Of a DNA stretch of 64,000 nt, positions 1 through 8,757 are shown piece by piece; within the stretch, counting starts at the first letter, position 1, and each line of letters opens with the position of its first letter. The translations under genes were made by a program, and so were the position numbers. The notes under the pieces are model-generated. The model was not told the origin of the DNA. It ran no database searches and saw nothing but the letters and a program-made list of their open reading frames with translations. Source of the DNA: Lignipirellula cremea. Its GTDB lineage: Bacteria > Planctomycetota > Planctomycetia > Pirellulales > Pirellulaceae. The stretch is from positions 7,793,001-7,857,000 of the forward strand of contig NZ_CP036433.1 in the NCBI RefSeq assembly GCF_007751035.1, written 5' to 3'.

Positions 1-1018
1 CCAGGTACGACTTGTAAATGATGCTGGCAGGCAATACCTGCAGCGTCCAGGGCTGGCCATAGGCCGGAGCAATAAACGTATTGTGGGCTGTGCCGTATTC
101 ACTCAACGTGAGGTCGGGATCCTGGAACAGCATGTCGTCGGGCGATAACGCTTCAATCGCCTGGCCGTCCGACGCGCTCGCTCCCTGCATATCGCTCCAG
201 ACCGCCCCGCCGCCTGCGGCGCTGGGATAGCCTGTCGTCGCCTGCGGACTGGGATAGCCAGAGCTGGGATAGCCAGAGTTCGTATAGCCGGTGCTGGCGT
301 GGACTGCGACCGCACTGCCGGGCGCCGGATAGCCGGCTCCGGGATCGGCGTAGGCGCCGCTGGAATAGTTCGAGGTCGACTGGCCGCCGGCCGAGTAGCC
401 TGCGGGCGCCGCGCCGGAACGCGGGTAAGACGCATTTGGCCCGCCATTCGCCAGATAAGCGGCCGGCGCCGCCGCGTCCAAAGGCGCGATCGGTTCGGAA
501 TCGTAAGGGCTATGCGGGATCGGAGCCTGCAGCCCGCCGCGCCCCGCAACCGGCGGCGCCGCCGCGGGATCAAAGGCGGAAGGTCCCGCAGTCGGAGGCC
601 CCGCAACGGGAGGAAAGCGGGCCGGTCCGCCGGCCGCAAACGCCGAAGGCGGCTGGGATGCTGCAGGATCGCCCTGGGGCGAAGTGGCCGGATAGCGGTT
701 GTTCGGTGGTGAATTTGCCGGCAGAGCAGCCGTGGTATAAGCCGGCCCGGAAAGGTCGTCGACCGATCCGCCGTAACCGTCGTACCCGACGCGAGCCACG
801 TTGGGCTGGTCGTCGTCCGGAACCGAAGTGGGGATCGGTCCGGTCGACAGCTTGCCGGCATCGATCGCCGGCAGACGCTCCACCTGGGCCCGCACCGAGG
901 CGGGATTCGCCAGGGAAACTGCGGCTGCCAGCAGGCAAAGGACAAGTGCGTTCCCGGTCAACGGGCGGTGGCCAGTCGCTGCGGCGAACGTGCGTAGCAG
1001 GGGGTAAAGGTTGTTCAT
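1..1018 (-). CDS. Secreted low-complexity protein, C-terminus off the left edge (possible DUF1207)
   Basis: Reading leftwards from the ATG at 1016-1018 the frame stays open to the window edge, giving about 339 residues without a stop. The N-terminus looks like a signal peptide: a hydrophobic LVLCLLAAAVSL stretch followed by a probable cleavage near ASVRAQ at residues 40-45. The middle is rich in Ala, Gly, Pro, Ser and Tyr with degenerate GYPS and SSGYPS repeats. The part nearest the edge becomes ordinary protein sequence (YGQPWTLQVLPASIIYKSYL), which resembles the start of planctomycete DUF1207 outer-membrane-like proteins. That assignment is from memory and tentative. The gene is divergent from the HEAT-repeat gene at 1413. 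Several other open frames overlap it in the GC-rich repeat part; this frame is preferred because of the leader and the sensible residue composition. Confidence 0.72.
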   Translation of the reverse strand, partial: MNNLYPLLRTFAAATGHRPLTGNALVLCLLAAAVSLANPASVRAQVERLPAIDAGKLSTGPIPTSVPDDDQPNVARVGYDGYGGSVDDLSGPAYTTAALPANSPPNNRYPATSPQGDPAASQPPSAFAAGGPARFPPVAGPPTAGPSAFDPAAAPPVAGRGGLQAPIPHSPYDSEPIAPLDAAAPAAYLANGGPNASYPRSGAAPAGYSAGGQSTSNYSSGAYADPGAGYPAPGSAVAVHASTGYTNSGYPSSGYPSPQATTGYPSAAGGGAVWSDMQGASASDGQAIEALSPDDMLFQDPDLTLSEYGTAHNTFIAPAYGQPWTLQVLPASIIYKSYL

Positions 1019-1412
1019 GTCACAATGGTTCCCGGCCTCGTTGCACGAGGAAGAACTCGAAATGATAAAGGACCCCAGCCAATCGATACGTGTCGACGCA
1101 ATGGGAGCGTCCCGCGGAATCGATCAACGGGGGCGGAGTGTAGCGAGAACCTCGTTCTGGAGACAGACCGATTTTGCAGCTGCCGAATTGGGGGAATCTG
1201 TCCCTCCTCGCCCGACAGAAAAAAACTGCCGGTTTTTTCTCCATTGACTTGCTATCCGCCCGGCGAAAATCCAAAATATCGAGCAACAGGCAGCAGGGGG
1301 CGACCAGACTTTTCTGGCAGAGTTCAAGTTGAGGCCCCCGCAGTGATCTCGCAATGGTCGTGCTGAATTGCAGCGTGAACGATTCTTTTCGACGTTTTCA
1401 AAGGGTTGGGTC
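1019..1412. other. Divergent intergenic region
   Basis: About 390 bases between two outward-facing genes, so it should contain both promoters. An A-run/T-run inverted repeat (1217-1226 with 1232-1240, loop TGCCG) lies in the middle and could act as a bidirectional terminator or simply be an AT-rich spacer. A TTGACT at about 1244 is a possible -35 element for the rightward gene, but no convincing -10 element follows. No gene is supported here. Confidence 0.4.
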
Positions 1413-4400
1413 ATGAGTCGAAACTGGCTTTACGTTCTGGCTGCGCTCTGCAGCGTTGCCATGGTTAGTCGCCCCAGTACGGCGCAAGAGCCCGCTCCCG
1501 TCAGCGAAGCGTCGGCGGAAAAGGGCTTCGCCACGCCGTCGGGCGAGCCCGATCTGGAAGGGCCGATCGACCCCCAGACCAGCCAGATCCTGGAAAACTA
1601 TTACCGAGAAGAGAACGCGCCGCTGGTGCTGGGCCTGTTGAAACACCGCAATCCAACGGTGCGCATCAAGGCGGCCACCTGTGTGAGATATAACGACGAC
1701 CTGCAGCCGAAGGCCGTCGCCCCGCTGTCGGCGCTGCTCCGGGACCCGACTCCGGCCGTTCGTATGGCGGCCGTCGAGGCGCTGGGTTCGCTCGGCGAAC
1801 ACACCTTGCCCGCGCTGCCCGCCCTGACCGCCGCCCTGGACGACCCCGCAGAAGACGTCGCCCATCAGGCAGCGTACGGCATTGGCAACCTGGGAGAGAA
1901 AGCGCTCCCGGCCCTGCCCGCGCTGTTGAACAAACTGGACAATGAGGAAATTCGCGACCACGTCATTCGCGCCATCGGCCTGATCGGGCTCCCCGCCAAG
2001 GAAGCCGCGCCAAAAATTCTGCCCTACCTGTACAAGAACGACAGCTACAACAGCAGCGCCGGTGAAGCCCTGGCCCGACTGGGCGTCTGGGAGCCGCAGC
2101 TGAAATACCTGGGCGGCTACCGCAATTCGACCATCTATAACAATCTGCGGTACTTGCGGCCGACAAACGACACAGTCGTCGATGTCCTGATCAAAGGCCT
2201 CAAAGAGGAAAGCAAGTACACCCGCGACAGCGCGATCTCTTCGCTGGGAGAGGCCCACCCCACCACCGAAAAAATTGTATCGGCCCTGGCCAGCATGCTG
2301 GAATCCACAGAGCCTTACGATCGGAGAAACGCCGCCGTGGCGATGAAAAATCTGGATCCCCTGCTCAAGTCGGCAGCCCCGCCCTTGCTGAAAGCAGCCG
2401 CCGACGAGGACGAAGGGGTCCGCGACCAGGCGCTCGAGGCGCTCGCCAAATTCTCGTTTACCGATAAACCCTTCCTGGTCTCCGTGCTGACGGCCTTTGT
2501 CGACGCAGACGGCAACACCTGGAACCTGCACCATTCGGTGGGGGAAGCAGCAAACGACGTCTTCCCGATTCTGGTCGAAGTCATCCAGGACCCGAAGAGC
2601 GATCTCAAAGCCAGGGTGGTCGCCGTGGAATGGCTGCAGCACTTCGACGGCGACTTTGACGACAAGGTCAACGAAGTTACCTTTGCCATCCTGGACCAGC
2701 CCGACGCCCCGGCGCCGCTGCAGGCGTTCGCAGCCGGCGTGGTCTATTCCAACTACGAACAACACCTGCGACTGGTCGACGCGATTGTGCTGGGTCTCAA
2801 GCAGACCGACATGCCGCGGGCCCGGCGATTCGCGGCCCGATACGCCGAGCGCACCCAATCCGCCGCTGTCGATCCCTGGCTGATCGCGGCCCTGGCCGAT
2901 GAAGACCCCACCGTGGTCGAAGCGGTCGCCAGCGTCATCGGATCGAAAAAACTCGTCGCCGCCCTGCCTGCGCTGACACGGATCGCCGCCCAGAACGAAC
3001 ACGAGGCCCACGTGGATGCGATCTCGGCTCTCGGGCAACTGGAAGCCGCCGCCGCCCCGGCCGTCCCCACCCTGATGGGCGCCTTGAAATATGACTCCTG
3101 GAGCGGCCCGTCTGCGGCCGCGACCGCCCTGGGAAAAATTGTTCCCCTGTCCGAAATCGACGCCAAACCGATCGTCAAAGAGCTGACGGCCATGCTCGAT
3201 GATGAAAACAACTCGACCCGCGTCGCCGCGGCGGAGACCATCGCCAAAATGCCGGCCGAAGCCGCCCTGCTGGGCCTGGACCGGCTGATTACCGAACTGG
3301 ACGGAGAGAACGCCTACTACGTCGGCTCCATCGCCGAAGCGATTGGCGCCATCGGCCCGCCGGCCAACAAGGCGGCTCCGAAAATGATCGCGTTGCTGGA
3401 ACAGTCCCTCACCGACAAAAACAAAAGCAGCATGCAGGCCGCCTTGCTGAAAGCCCTGCCCGCCGTCAAAGCCGACGCTGCCGCCGCCGCGCCGCTGATT
3501 GCTTCGCTGTTGACCCAGGAGTCCGAATACGATCGCCGCAGGGTGCTTATCTCCCTCGGCCAATTTGGTCCCGCAGCCACGGGCCAGGTCGCTGCCGTTT
3601 CCAAACTGCTGGAGGCCAGCAGTTCCGACGAGCGTGCAGTCGCCGCCGAGACGCTGGGCCTGTTCGCCTCCCGCGACGCCCTGCCCGCACTCGTTAAACT
3701 GGCCGAGGAAGATCCCGATGAGGACGTTCGCGAAACAGGCCTGAAGGCCGTCCTGGCCATCGATCCCAAACACGCCGTCATCGAAAAACTCCTGATCGCC
3801 GGACTCGCCGAGCCATACTCCCATAGCTGGAACATGGTCCGCGAAATGAAAGACAAAGGGATCCCCCTGCTGACTGTCGCCATGAAAAGCGAGGACGCCA
3901 AGATTCGCGAAGGCGCCATGCAACTGCTGAACTACCTCACTAACCCCAAAGCCAAAGCGGCCGCGTTCCAGGTCGCCCTGGAAGACAAAGACCCGGACGT
4001 GCAGTTCCAGGGCGCCTATGGCCTGCTGCAGCTGCGTCTTTACTCCGATAAGATCCTGCCGGTCCTGCTCGCCGCCTTTGTCGCCGACGAAGAGAACGAC
4101 CGGGAATACGAGCTGCAGAACTCACTCCGTCAACTGGGCGCCCCGGCCCTCCGCGGTTTAGGCAAACTGGCCGCCGATGAAAACGAGAAAGTCGAAGTCC
4201 GCATCAAAGCACTGCGGCTGGTCGACGACTTTTACGAACATCAGGGCGTGATCGCTCCGGTCCTGCGGCAACTGGTCGCCAATCCCAATGCCGAGATCGC
4301 CGGCTGGGCGGCCGTCGTGCTGACCCAGATCGATACCGACACCCGGCTGTCCGAGCCCGTCTTCCAGGCGGCCCAGAACGTGGATTCGCCCGAACTGCGT

Positions 4401-6503
4401 GCGACCGCCATCGGCAGGCTCTCCAGTTACAACACGGAAGAGAACGACCCCCGCCTGGAACGGGCCAAGCAGGTGCTGCTGGCCGCATTGTCCGACGAAG
4501 ACGAGTCGGTCAGCCAGCAGGCCGCCTATCAGATTTCCAATTTCGAATTGACGGCCCTGGACGAACAGCGGCTGATTCCGATGCTGTCAAACAAGAAGAC
4601 GCATGTCGCCGTGCTGAACCTGCTGTCGAGTATGTCCCCTCCGCCGGCTGCCGCCGCGCCGTTGCTCCTGGCTTCGCTTTCCTCCGATGACGAAAACGAA
4701 CGGGAGCTGGCTACCCGGGCGTTATCGAGGTTTGGCGCCGAAATCGCCGGCCCGGTCTCCGCCCTGGCCGCCGATAAAAAAGCGGACCGGACCACGCGCA
4801 TCGCCGCCATGGAATGCATGTCAGAAATCGAATCCCCGCCGCGAGAAACCCTGCGTCCGCTGGCGCAAATGTGTCTTCACGAAAAAGGCGACTTGCGCAC
4901 CCGGGCCGCCATCACCCTGGCCCATCAAGGCGTCGCCCACAGCCAGGTCTTCAAGGCCCTGATCGAAGCCCGCCCCGGCGATGACTGGTCGTTGCGATAC
5001 GGCATTCGGAACGCCTGGTCGAGGCTGGAAGAGAAAGCAGCCCCCGCGGTGCCGATGGTGCTGGCCCAGCTCAAGGCGGCCAACCCAGGCGAAGACAAAC
5101 GCGCCGTGATTGAAATCCTGCAGTCGATCGGCAAAGATTCGCCCGCAGCGGCCAATGCCGTGGTGCAAACCATGATCGACGAAGCCGACGAAAACTCGCA
5201 GCACTACGCCTATTACGTCTCTTCCTTTGGCAAACTGGCGTTGCCGCAGCTGACCGCCGCGCTCGCCAGCGATCAGCCGCCCGTCGTGCTGAGCGTGCTA
5301 TCGACCTTGAACGAAATGGGCGACGACGCCGCCTCGGCATTGCCCAAAGTCACGCCGCTGCTCGACAGCAAGAACGAAGAGATCGCCCTGGCGGCGGCGA
5401 TCGCCGTCGCTTCAATCGGCGACGACCCCAAAGTCGCGCTGCCGGTGCTGCTGCGGCATCTGGACACTGAATCCTATGCCGTGTTCCAGAGCCTCAGCTC
5501 CCTGGGAGAAGACGCCGCGCCGGCCGTCGACCAGCTGATCGCCCTGCTCGACAATGAAAACGTCGCCGATTCCGCCATGATGGTGCTGGGGTCGATCGGT
5601 CCCGCCGCCGCAAAAGCAGCTCCCCGCCTGGTCGAGCTGATGGAAACCTCCAATGACTGGGAATCGCCGGTGCGCGTGCTCACCCAGATCGAACAGGGCG
5701 GCGCCGCCGTCCCGGCGCTGGTCGCCATGCTCGACAACCCGCTCCGGTTCGAAAGCGCCATTGGGATGCTCTCCAGCATGGGCGAAGAAGGCCAGGCCGC
5801 CGTGCCGAAGCTGACCGCGTTACTGGACAATGAAGACTACCAGACCCGCGCCATCGAAGGACTGGCTCGCCTGGGCAAAGTCGATCCGCCGGTGGTCGCA
5901 CGTCTGCTCCGACTGCTCGACGAAACGACCGAGGAAGAAACCCAGATCGCCGTGATCAACGCCCTGGCTTACGCCGAAGATTTCCCCCTGGAAAAAATGA
6001 TCGCCCTGGCGAAAGAAGGTCCGGAGCGCGTGCGTGCGGCGGCCCTGATGTCGTTTGAAGATTCGACCCCGATCGGCGCCCTGCCGACGATCATCGCCAT
6101 CGCCCGCGAAAACAGCCGCGTCTCCGGCATTGCCCTGCGGCTGATCGGTTCTTACGGTGAGAACGTCACCGACGAAGGGGTGCAAGCGATCATCGCCGCG
6201 CTCGACAAGCCCGACATGATCTGCGCCGCCGCCGGCGCCCTGGAACGCCTGGGTCCGGCCGCCAAAGCAGCCATCGCCAAACTCCGCGAACTGCTGGCCA
6301 AGGAGGAAGACGACCAGCGCTGCCATGCGTACATCGACGCCCTGGCGGCAATCGGCCCGGCCGCCGCGGAAGCAGCTCCGGAACTGGAAAGGTTCCTGAA
6401 GCACAAGAACGAGTCGATCCGCGAATCGGCCGAGCGCGCCATGTGGAGCATCGCGCCCGACCGCGCTCGCGAACTGGGCCTGGAGAACGCAGACGACGAA
6501 TAG
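1413..6503 (+). CDS. Large secreted HEAT-repeat protein
   Basis: The protein has 1,696 residues. The ATG at 1413 is preferred over an in-frame TTG at 1368 because it is preceded by an AAAGGG ribosome site and starts directly with a signal peptide (NWLYVLAALCSVAMV, cleavage near STAQ). Nearly all the rest is tandem HEAT/PBS-lyase-type repeats of about 30-40 residues. The recurring pattern is a helix pair with APAVPALxxLLxD and DxxVRxxAAxALGxLG. Such solenoids are protein-interaction scaffolds, and no catalytic motif is visible. Secretion implies a periplasmic or surface role. Very large secreted HEAT proteins are common in planctomycetes and their roles are mostly unknown. It stands alone, with a hairpin 38 bases past the stop. 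Long open frames on the opposite strand are GC-driven shadows. Confidence 0.93.
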   Translation: MSRNWLYVLAALCSVAMVSRPSTAQEPAPVSEASAEKGFATPSGEPDLEGPIDPQTSQILENYYREENAPLVLGLLKHRNPTVRIKAATCVRYNDDLQPKAVAPLSALLRDPTPAVRMAAVEALGSLGEHTLPALPALTAALDDPAEDVAHQAAYGIGNLGEKALPALPALLNKLDNEEIRDHVIRAIGLIGLPAKEAAPKILPYLYKNDSYNSSAGEALARLGVWEPQLKYLGGYRNSTIYNNLRYLRPTNDTVVDVLIKGLKEESKYTRDSAISSLGEAHPTTEKIVSALASMLESTEPYDRRNAAVAMKNLDPLLKSAAPPLLKAAADEDEGVRDQALEALAKFSFTDKPFLVSVLTAFVDADGNTWNLHHSVGEAANDVFPILVEVIQDPKSDLKARVVAVEWLQHFDGDFDDKVNEVTFAILDQPDAPAPLQAFAAGVVYSNYEQHLRLVDAIVLGLKQTDMPRARRFAARYAERTQSAAVDPWLIAALADEDPTVVEAVASVIGSKKLVAALPALTRIAAQNEHEAHVDAISALGQLEAAAAPAVPTLMGALKYDSWSGPSAAATALGKIVPLSEIDAKPIVKELTAMLDDENNSTRVAAAETIAKMPAEAALLGLDRLITELDGENAYYVGSIAEAIGAIGPPANKAAPKMIALLEQSLTDKNKSSMQAALLKALPAVKADAAAAAPLIASLLTQESEYDRRRVLISLGQFGPAATGQVAAVSKLLEASSSDERAVAAETLGLFASRDALPALVKLAEEDPDEDVRETGLKAVLAIDPKHAVIEKLLIAGLAEPYSHSWNMVREMKDKGIPLLTVAMKSEDAKIREGAMQLLNYLTNPKAKAAAFQVALEDKDPDVQFQGAYGLLQLRLYSDKILPVLLAAFVADEENDREYELQNSLRQLGAPALRGLGKLAADENEKVEVRIKALRLVDDFYEHQGVIAPVLRQLVANPNAEIAGWAAVVLTQIDTDTRLSEPVFQAAQNVDSPELRATAIGRLSSYNTEENDPRLERAKQVLLAALSDEDESVSQQAAYQISNFELTALDEQRLIPMLSNKKTHVAVLNLLSSMSPPPAAAAPLLLASLSSDDENERELATRALSRFGAEIAGPVSALAADKKADRTTRIAAMECMSEIESPPRETLRPLAQMCLHEKGDLRTRAAITLAHQGVAHSQVFKALIEARPGDDWSLRYGIRNAWSRLEEKAAPAVPMVLAQLKAANPGEDKRAVIEILQSIGKDSPAAANAVVQTMIDEADENSQHYAYYVSSFGKLALPQLTAALASDQPPVVLSVLSTLNEMGDDAASALPKVTPLLDSKNEEIALAAAIAVASIGDDPKVALPVLLRHLDTESYAVFQSLSSLGEDAAPAVDQLIALLDNENVADSAMMVLGSIGPAAAKAAPRLVELMETSNDWESPVRVLTQIEQGGAAVPALVAMLDNPLRFESAIGMLSSMGEEGQAAVPKLTALLDNEDYQTRAIEGLARLGKVDPPVVARLLRLLDETTEEETQIAVINALAYAEDFPLEKMIALAKEGPERVRAAALMSFEDSTPIGALPTIIAIARENSRVSGIALRLIGSYGENVTDEGVQAIIAALDKPDMICAAAGALERLGPAAKAAIAKLRELLAKEEDDQRCHAYIDALAAIGPAAAEAAPELERFLKHKNESIRESAERAMWSIAPDRARELGLENADDE

Positions 6504-6540
6504 TGGCCGTCGCCCTTCGCCATCACACGACGCCGTTATC

Positions 6541-6572
6541 CGGCCTGCCAGGTCAACACGCCTGGCAGGCCG
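6541..6572 (+). terminator. Hairpin after the HEAT-repeat gene
   Basis: A perfect 12-bp stem (6541-6552 with 6561-6572) encloses an 8-base loop, 38 bases after the HEAT gene stop. No T-run follows, so it is either a T-less terminator or a transcript-stabilising hairpin. Confidence 0.45.
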
Positions 6573-6883
6573 CACTGCGTTAACCTCCCCACAATCCGCA
6601 CCGCCAGGGCGCGCACATAGCCGAAGTCGCCAGACTTTGGAGGGAGCTTTTTCGGCCAGCGAAACAGCAGCCAAACCCTGGCGAGTTCAGCTGCGGGGGA
6701 ATGAAGGGATCTCTAACGCCACACTGGCGGCCTGACACACAACCACCATTTCGAGGGGTAAAAATCGGGAGAATCGACAAAGTTCGCCTAAACTCCCAGC
6801 GAGCAATTAGCCGAACAATAAAGCAGAGCATGACCGAATGTGCGGGTGCTCGTTTATTGGATTCTCTTCAAGGCCTGTTTCCC
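6573..6883. other. Intergenic region, no gene seen
   Basis: About 310 bases between the hairpin and the lipoprotein gene. An in-frame ATG at 6831 upstream of the chosen lipoprotein start would add a non-hydrophobic segment before the leader and is considered unlikely. Nothing else is supported. Confidence 0.4.
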
Positions 6884-7216
6884 ATGCGCACACTCCTGCT
6901 GCTAGTTCTCTCCGGCATCACCGCCGCCTCGACCGGTTGCGCGATGTGCTGTGCTCCGTTCGACTACGACTACAACGCCTACGGCGGCGTCCATCAGAGA
7001 TCCGACATGCGGCACGGCCGGGTCGGATCGGTCTTCGCCCCGGCCGACGGCAGCGTCGCCAGCGATGGCATGATGCACCAGGGGGAAGTCATTCACGAAG
7101 GCGAAGTGATTCACGAAGGCGAAATGATGTACGAGGGGCAAATCCCCCACGCCAGCGGCCCCCATTCCACGCCGATCGAATCCAGCACCTACTACGAATA
7201 CGGCCCCGGCCAGTAG
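6884..7216 (+). CDS. Small lipoprotein with HEGE repeats
   Basis: The protein has 110 residues. The chosen ATG at 6884 gives an immediate lipoprotein-type leader (MRTLLLLVLSGITAASTGC) with the probable lipidated cysteine at residue 19. An AAGG lies about 10 bases upstream. The mature part is acidic and Tyr/His-rich, and carries a short tandem repeat built on HEGEV/HEGEM (roughly residues 68-84), also visible as a repeated GAAGGCGAA DNA unit. No domain is recognised. Short lipoproteins with such leaders are frequent in planctomycetes and have no assigned function. It stands alone before the cassette region. Confidence 0.7.
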   Translation: MRTLLLLVLSGITAASTGCAMCCAPFDYDYNAYGGVHQRSDMRHGRVGSVFAPADGSVASDGMMHQGEVIHEGEVIHEGEMMYEGQIPHASGPHSTPIESSTYYEYGPGQ

Positions 7217-7460
7217 TACACCCTCCGACCTGCCCGTAGTGGACCAGGCCACAGGTCCCTCTCCCCTGTGGCGGACCTGGCCACAGATCCCTCTCGCTCC
7301 GCGCCATCGACATTCCTTCTCCGTCCGCCATTCCGCGGGCCTTCGATCGCCATGCGTTCCTCCCCGCGACTCTTTCCAGACCGTTGACGGGCCAGGGGCG
7401 CCTACGTTTTCAAGCCAGGCAAAAAAGGGCAGGGCAGGGGCAAAGGCAAACGGGACCGCC

Positions 7461-7510
7461 TGGCAAAACAGGGTCCACCCAATCACGGGCTCAAACCCGG
7501 GCCAGTCGTT
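7461..7510 (+). repeat. Left copy of a 50-base direct repeat flanking the cassette array
   Basis: Aligns without gaps to 19531-19580 with 40 of 50 positions identical by eye, sharing GTCCACCCAA and TCAAACC. The right copy begins exactly at the end of the last attC-like site, so the pair brackets the cassette island in direct orientation. Confidence 0.6.
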
Positions 7511-7731
7511 TCTGCCTGGCGCCAGCTATTACCCGCAAGCGATCTACGGCCCTGTCTCCGAGGGCCGGTAAAGTCAGGGCGCCCCCTTCTATCGTGCTGC
7601 GCAGCCCTGCGAAAATCGCACTTGCCGCCACTTCCCGGCGAGTTGCCGCTGCCGCCGCAGAAACTCTTCCATCCAATGGACAGATGCCTTTTCAATGCGA
7701 ATCGACATATGCAATCGCCGGCAAGGAACGA

Positions 7732-7819
7732 GGGGAAAATAACTTCGGTTTTTGTATAGTGAGCCGAACGCGCTAGCGTCGGGCGGTTCTACTCCTGTGA
7801 GCCGAAGTTATTCTTCCCC
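7732..7819. repeat. Inverted repeat enclosing a GCGCTAGCG palindrome
   Basis: The left arm (7732-7748, GGGGAAAATAACTTCGG) and right arm (7802-7819) are reverse complements except for one extra base. Between them lies a GAGCCGAACGCGCTAGCG-type sequence with its own palindrome CGCTAGCG. It could be a REP/MITE-like element or a long terminator hairpin. Origin unknown. Confidence 0.6.
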
Positions 7820-7891
7820 AGTTCCCAAACACGCCGAACCTCTTGCAGCAAAGGAGATTGCGCCCGTCCCTCGACCTCACCGGCCCCGGAA

Positions 7892-8041
7892 TATACAGAC
7901 GTCATGATAAATCCCCCGACCGCCATCTGTATAAAACAAACGGCCCCAGCAAACCACGGAAACAGCTTGACACCGCTCGATTTATACAGAAAATAACAGC
8001 ACCTGCAACCACCGGGTTATGCAGACGTCTGTATAATATAT
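7892..8041 (+). promoter_or_regulatory. Candidate array promoter and attI-like region with four TATACAGA motifs
   Basis: The octamer TATACAGA occurs at 7892-7899, inverted at 7926-7933, direct at 7983-7990 and inverted at 8028-8035. The first and last copies extend to TATACAGACGTC, and the last forms the palindrome CAGACGTCTG (8022-8031). A perfect TATAAT lies at 8032-8037, immediately before the first cassette boundary, and TTGACA is present at 7967-7972. This is the position of the attI site and Pc promoter in an integron. The repeats could be recombinase-binding or operator sites; that role is inference. Confidence 0.5.
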
Positions 8042-8064
8042 GTTCTGGCCGTGAAGGTCTTACC

Positions 8065-8643
8065 ATGACGCCTGTGCCGAGCAACCGTGCCCGCGAGATC
8101 GAAGCTTGGTTCCGCGACCACGAGAATGGCGAATTCGTTGTTGCGCCTTCCGTGCAGCCTTCAAAGCTCGTCGGCGATCGTTCTACGTCGCGAACCGTCA
8201 TTTACACTACCAAGCTTCCTTGCCTGCTCGCAAACCTTTCGGCCTTCGACGTTGAACATCGAGTCCTGATTGTGGCTCGAGCCGGACTTCCGATTCCAAC
8301 TGATCTGATCCACCTGAACGATTTGCCCGTTGGCGCAAACTGTTGGTTCGTCGGTGATGCTGATCCGCCGTGTATCTTGACATTCGCTTGGCTGAGGGAG
8401 CATGTTGCCATTGGCTGGTTGGGCGTGAACGACGAGCTGCTGAATAGGAATCCAACCTCCGATTGTGGCCGTCTGAGGATCCCAATGTCCGACGCAGAAA
8501 AACTGACAATGCCTGTGTTGGCCAACCTATGCCCAGATTTTCGCGACCTCCTGGGGCCACACTGTTGCCAAATGCTGGATGGTGGATTCAAGATCGAATT
8601 AGAGGGGGCTATGATGCATCTTCGCTCTGGCCCTGTAGCCTGA
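8065..8643 (+). CDS. Cassette 1: unknown protein
   Basis: The protein has 192 residues. The ATG at 8065 has a GAAGG site about 8 bases upstream and lies 17 bases inside the cassette boundary (GTTCTGG at 8042-8048). An open frame continues upstream through the promoter-like region, but those residues are not protein-like. The sequence is a soluble mixed alpha/beta protein with several Cys residues. No signal peptide, membrane segment or recognised family motif is seen. As the first cassette it should be the best expressed from the putative array promoter. The 3' end is followed within 10 bases by the attC R'' box. Confidence 0.7.
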   Translation: MTPVPSNRAREIEAWFRDHENGEFVVAPSVQPSKLVGDRSTSRTVIYTTKLPCLLANLSAFDVEHRVLIVARAGLPIPTDLIHLNDLPVGANCWFVGDADPPCILTFAWLREHVAIGWLGVNDELLNRNPTSDCGRLRIPMSDAEKLTMPVLANLCPDFRDLLGPHCCQMLDGGFKIELEGAMMHLRSGPVA

Positions 8644-8649
8644 AGCAGG

Positions 8650-8739
8650 CCAGAACCATCGATTGCAACCGAGCGGCGGATCGGGTAGTTCCTGATGGCA
8701 AGCCGTTTGGCCGCCGCCGGTTGAATCGTGTCGTTACGA
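8650..8739 (+). other. attC site 1
   Basis: R'' CCAGAAC (8650-8656), 9-base spacer, left arm CAACCGAGCGGCGG, central region, right arm CCGCCGCCGGTTG, 9-base spacer, R' GTTACGA (8733-8739). The arms are complementary with one bulge, and the inner spacer halves (CGATT/AATCG) also pair. Length 90 bases. Confidence 0.85.
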
Positions 8740-8757
8740 CACTGAAGATTTCGCCAC

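Larger units (their letters stand above)
7217..8041. other. Long non-coding flank left of the cassette array
   Basis: About 820 bases with no convincing gene. It opens with two imperfect copies of a GGACC(A/T)GGCCACAG(G/A)TCCCTCTC unit (about 7239-7295). It then holds a 16-base block (CCGTTGACGGGCCAGG, about 7383-7398) that recurs at about 19832. Next come a 50-base segment repeated at the right flank, a long inverted repeat at 7732-7819, and the four-copy TATACAGA region. An integron integrase gene would normally lie here; none is visible in any frame. Confidence 0.6.

Noticed and set aside
103-945. Arg/Pro-rich minus-strand frame near the left edge
   Set aside because: It is out of frame with the secreted protein that starts at 1018, which has a good signal peptide and sensible composition.
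1398-3923. 841-codon frame opposite the HEAT-repeat gene
   Set aside because: It is a GC-driven antisense shadow: Gly/Gln/Arg-rich, with no leader, domain or ribosome site, while the plus-strand frame has clear HEAT repeats.
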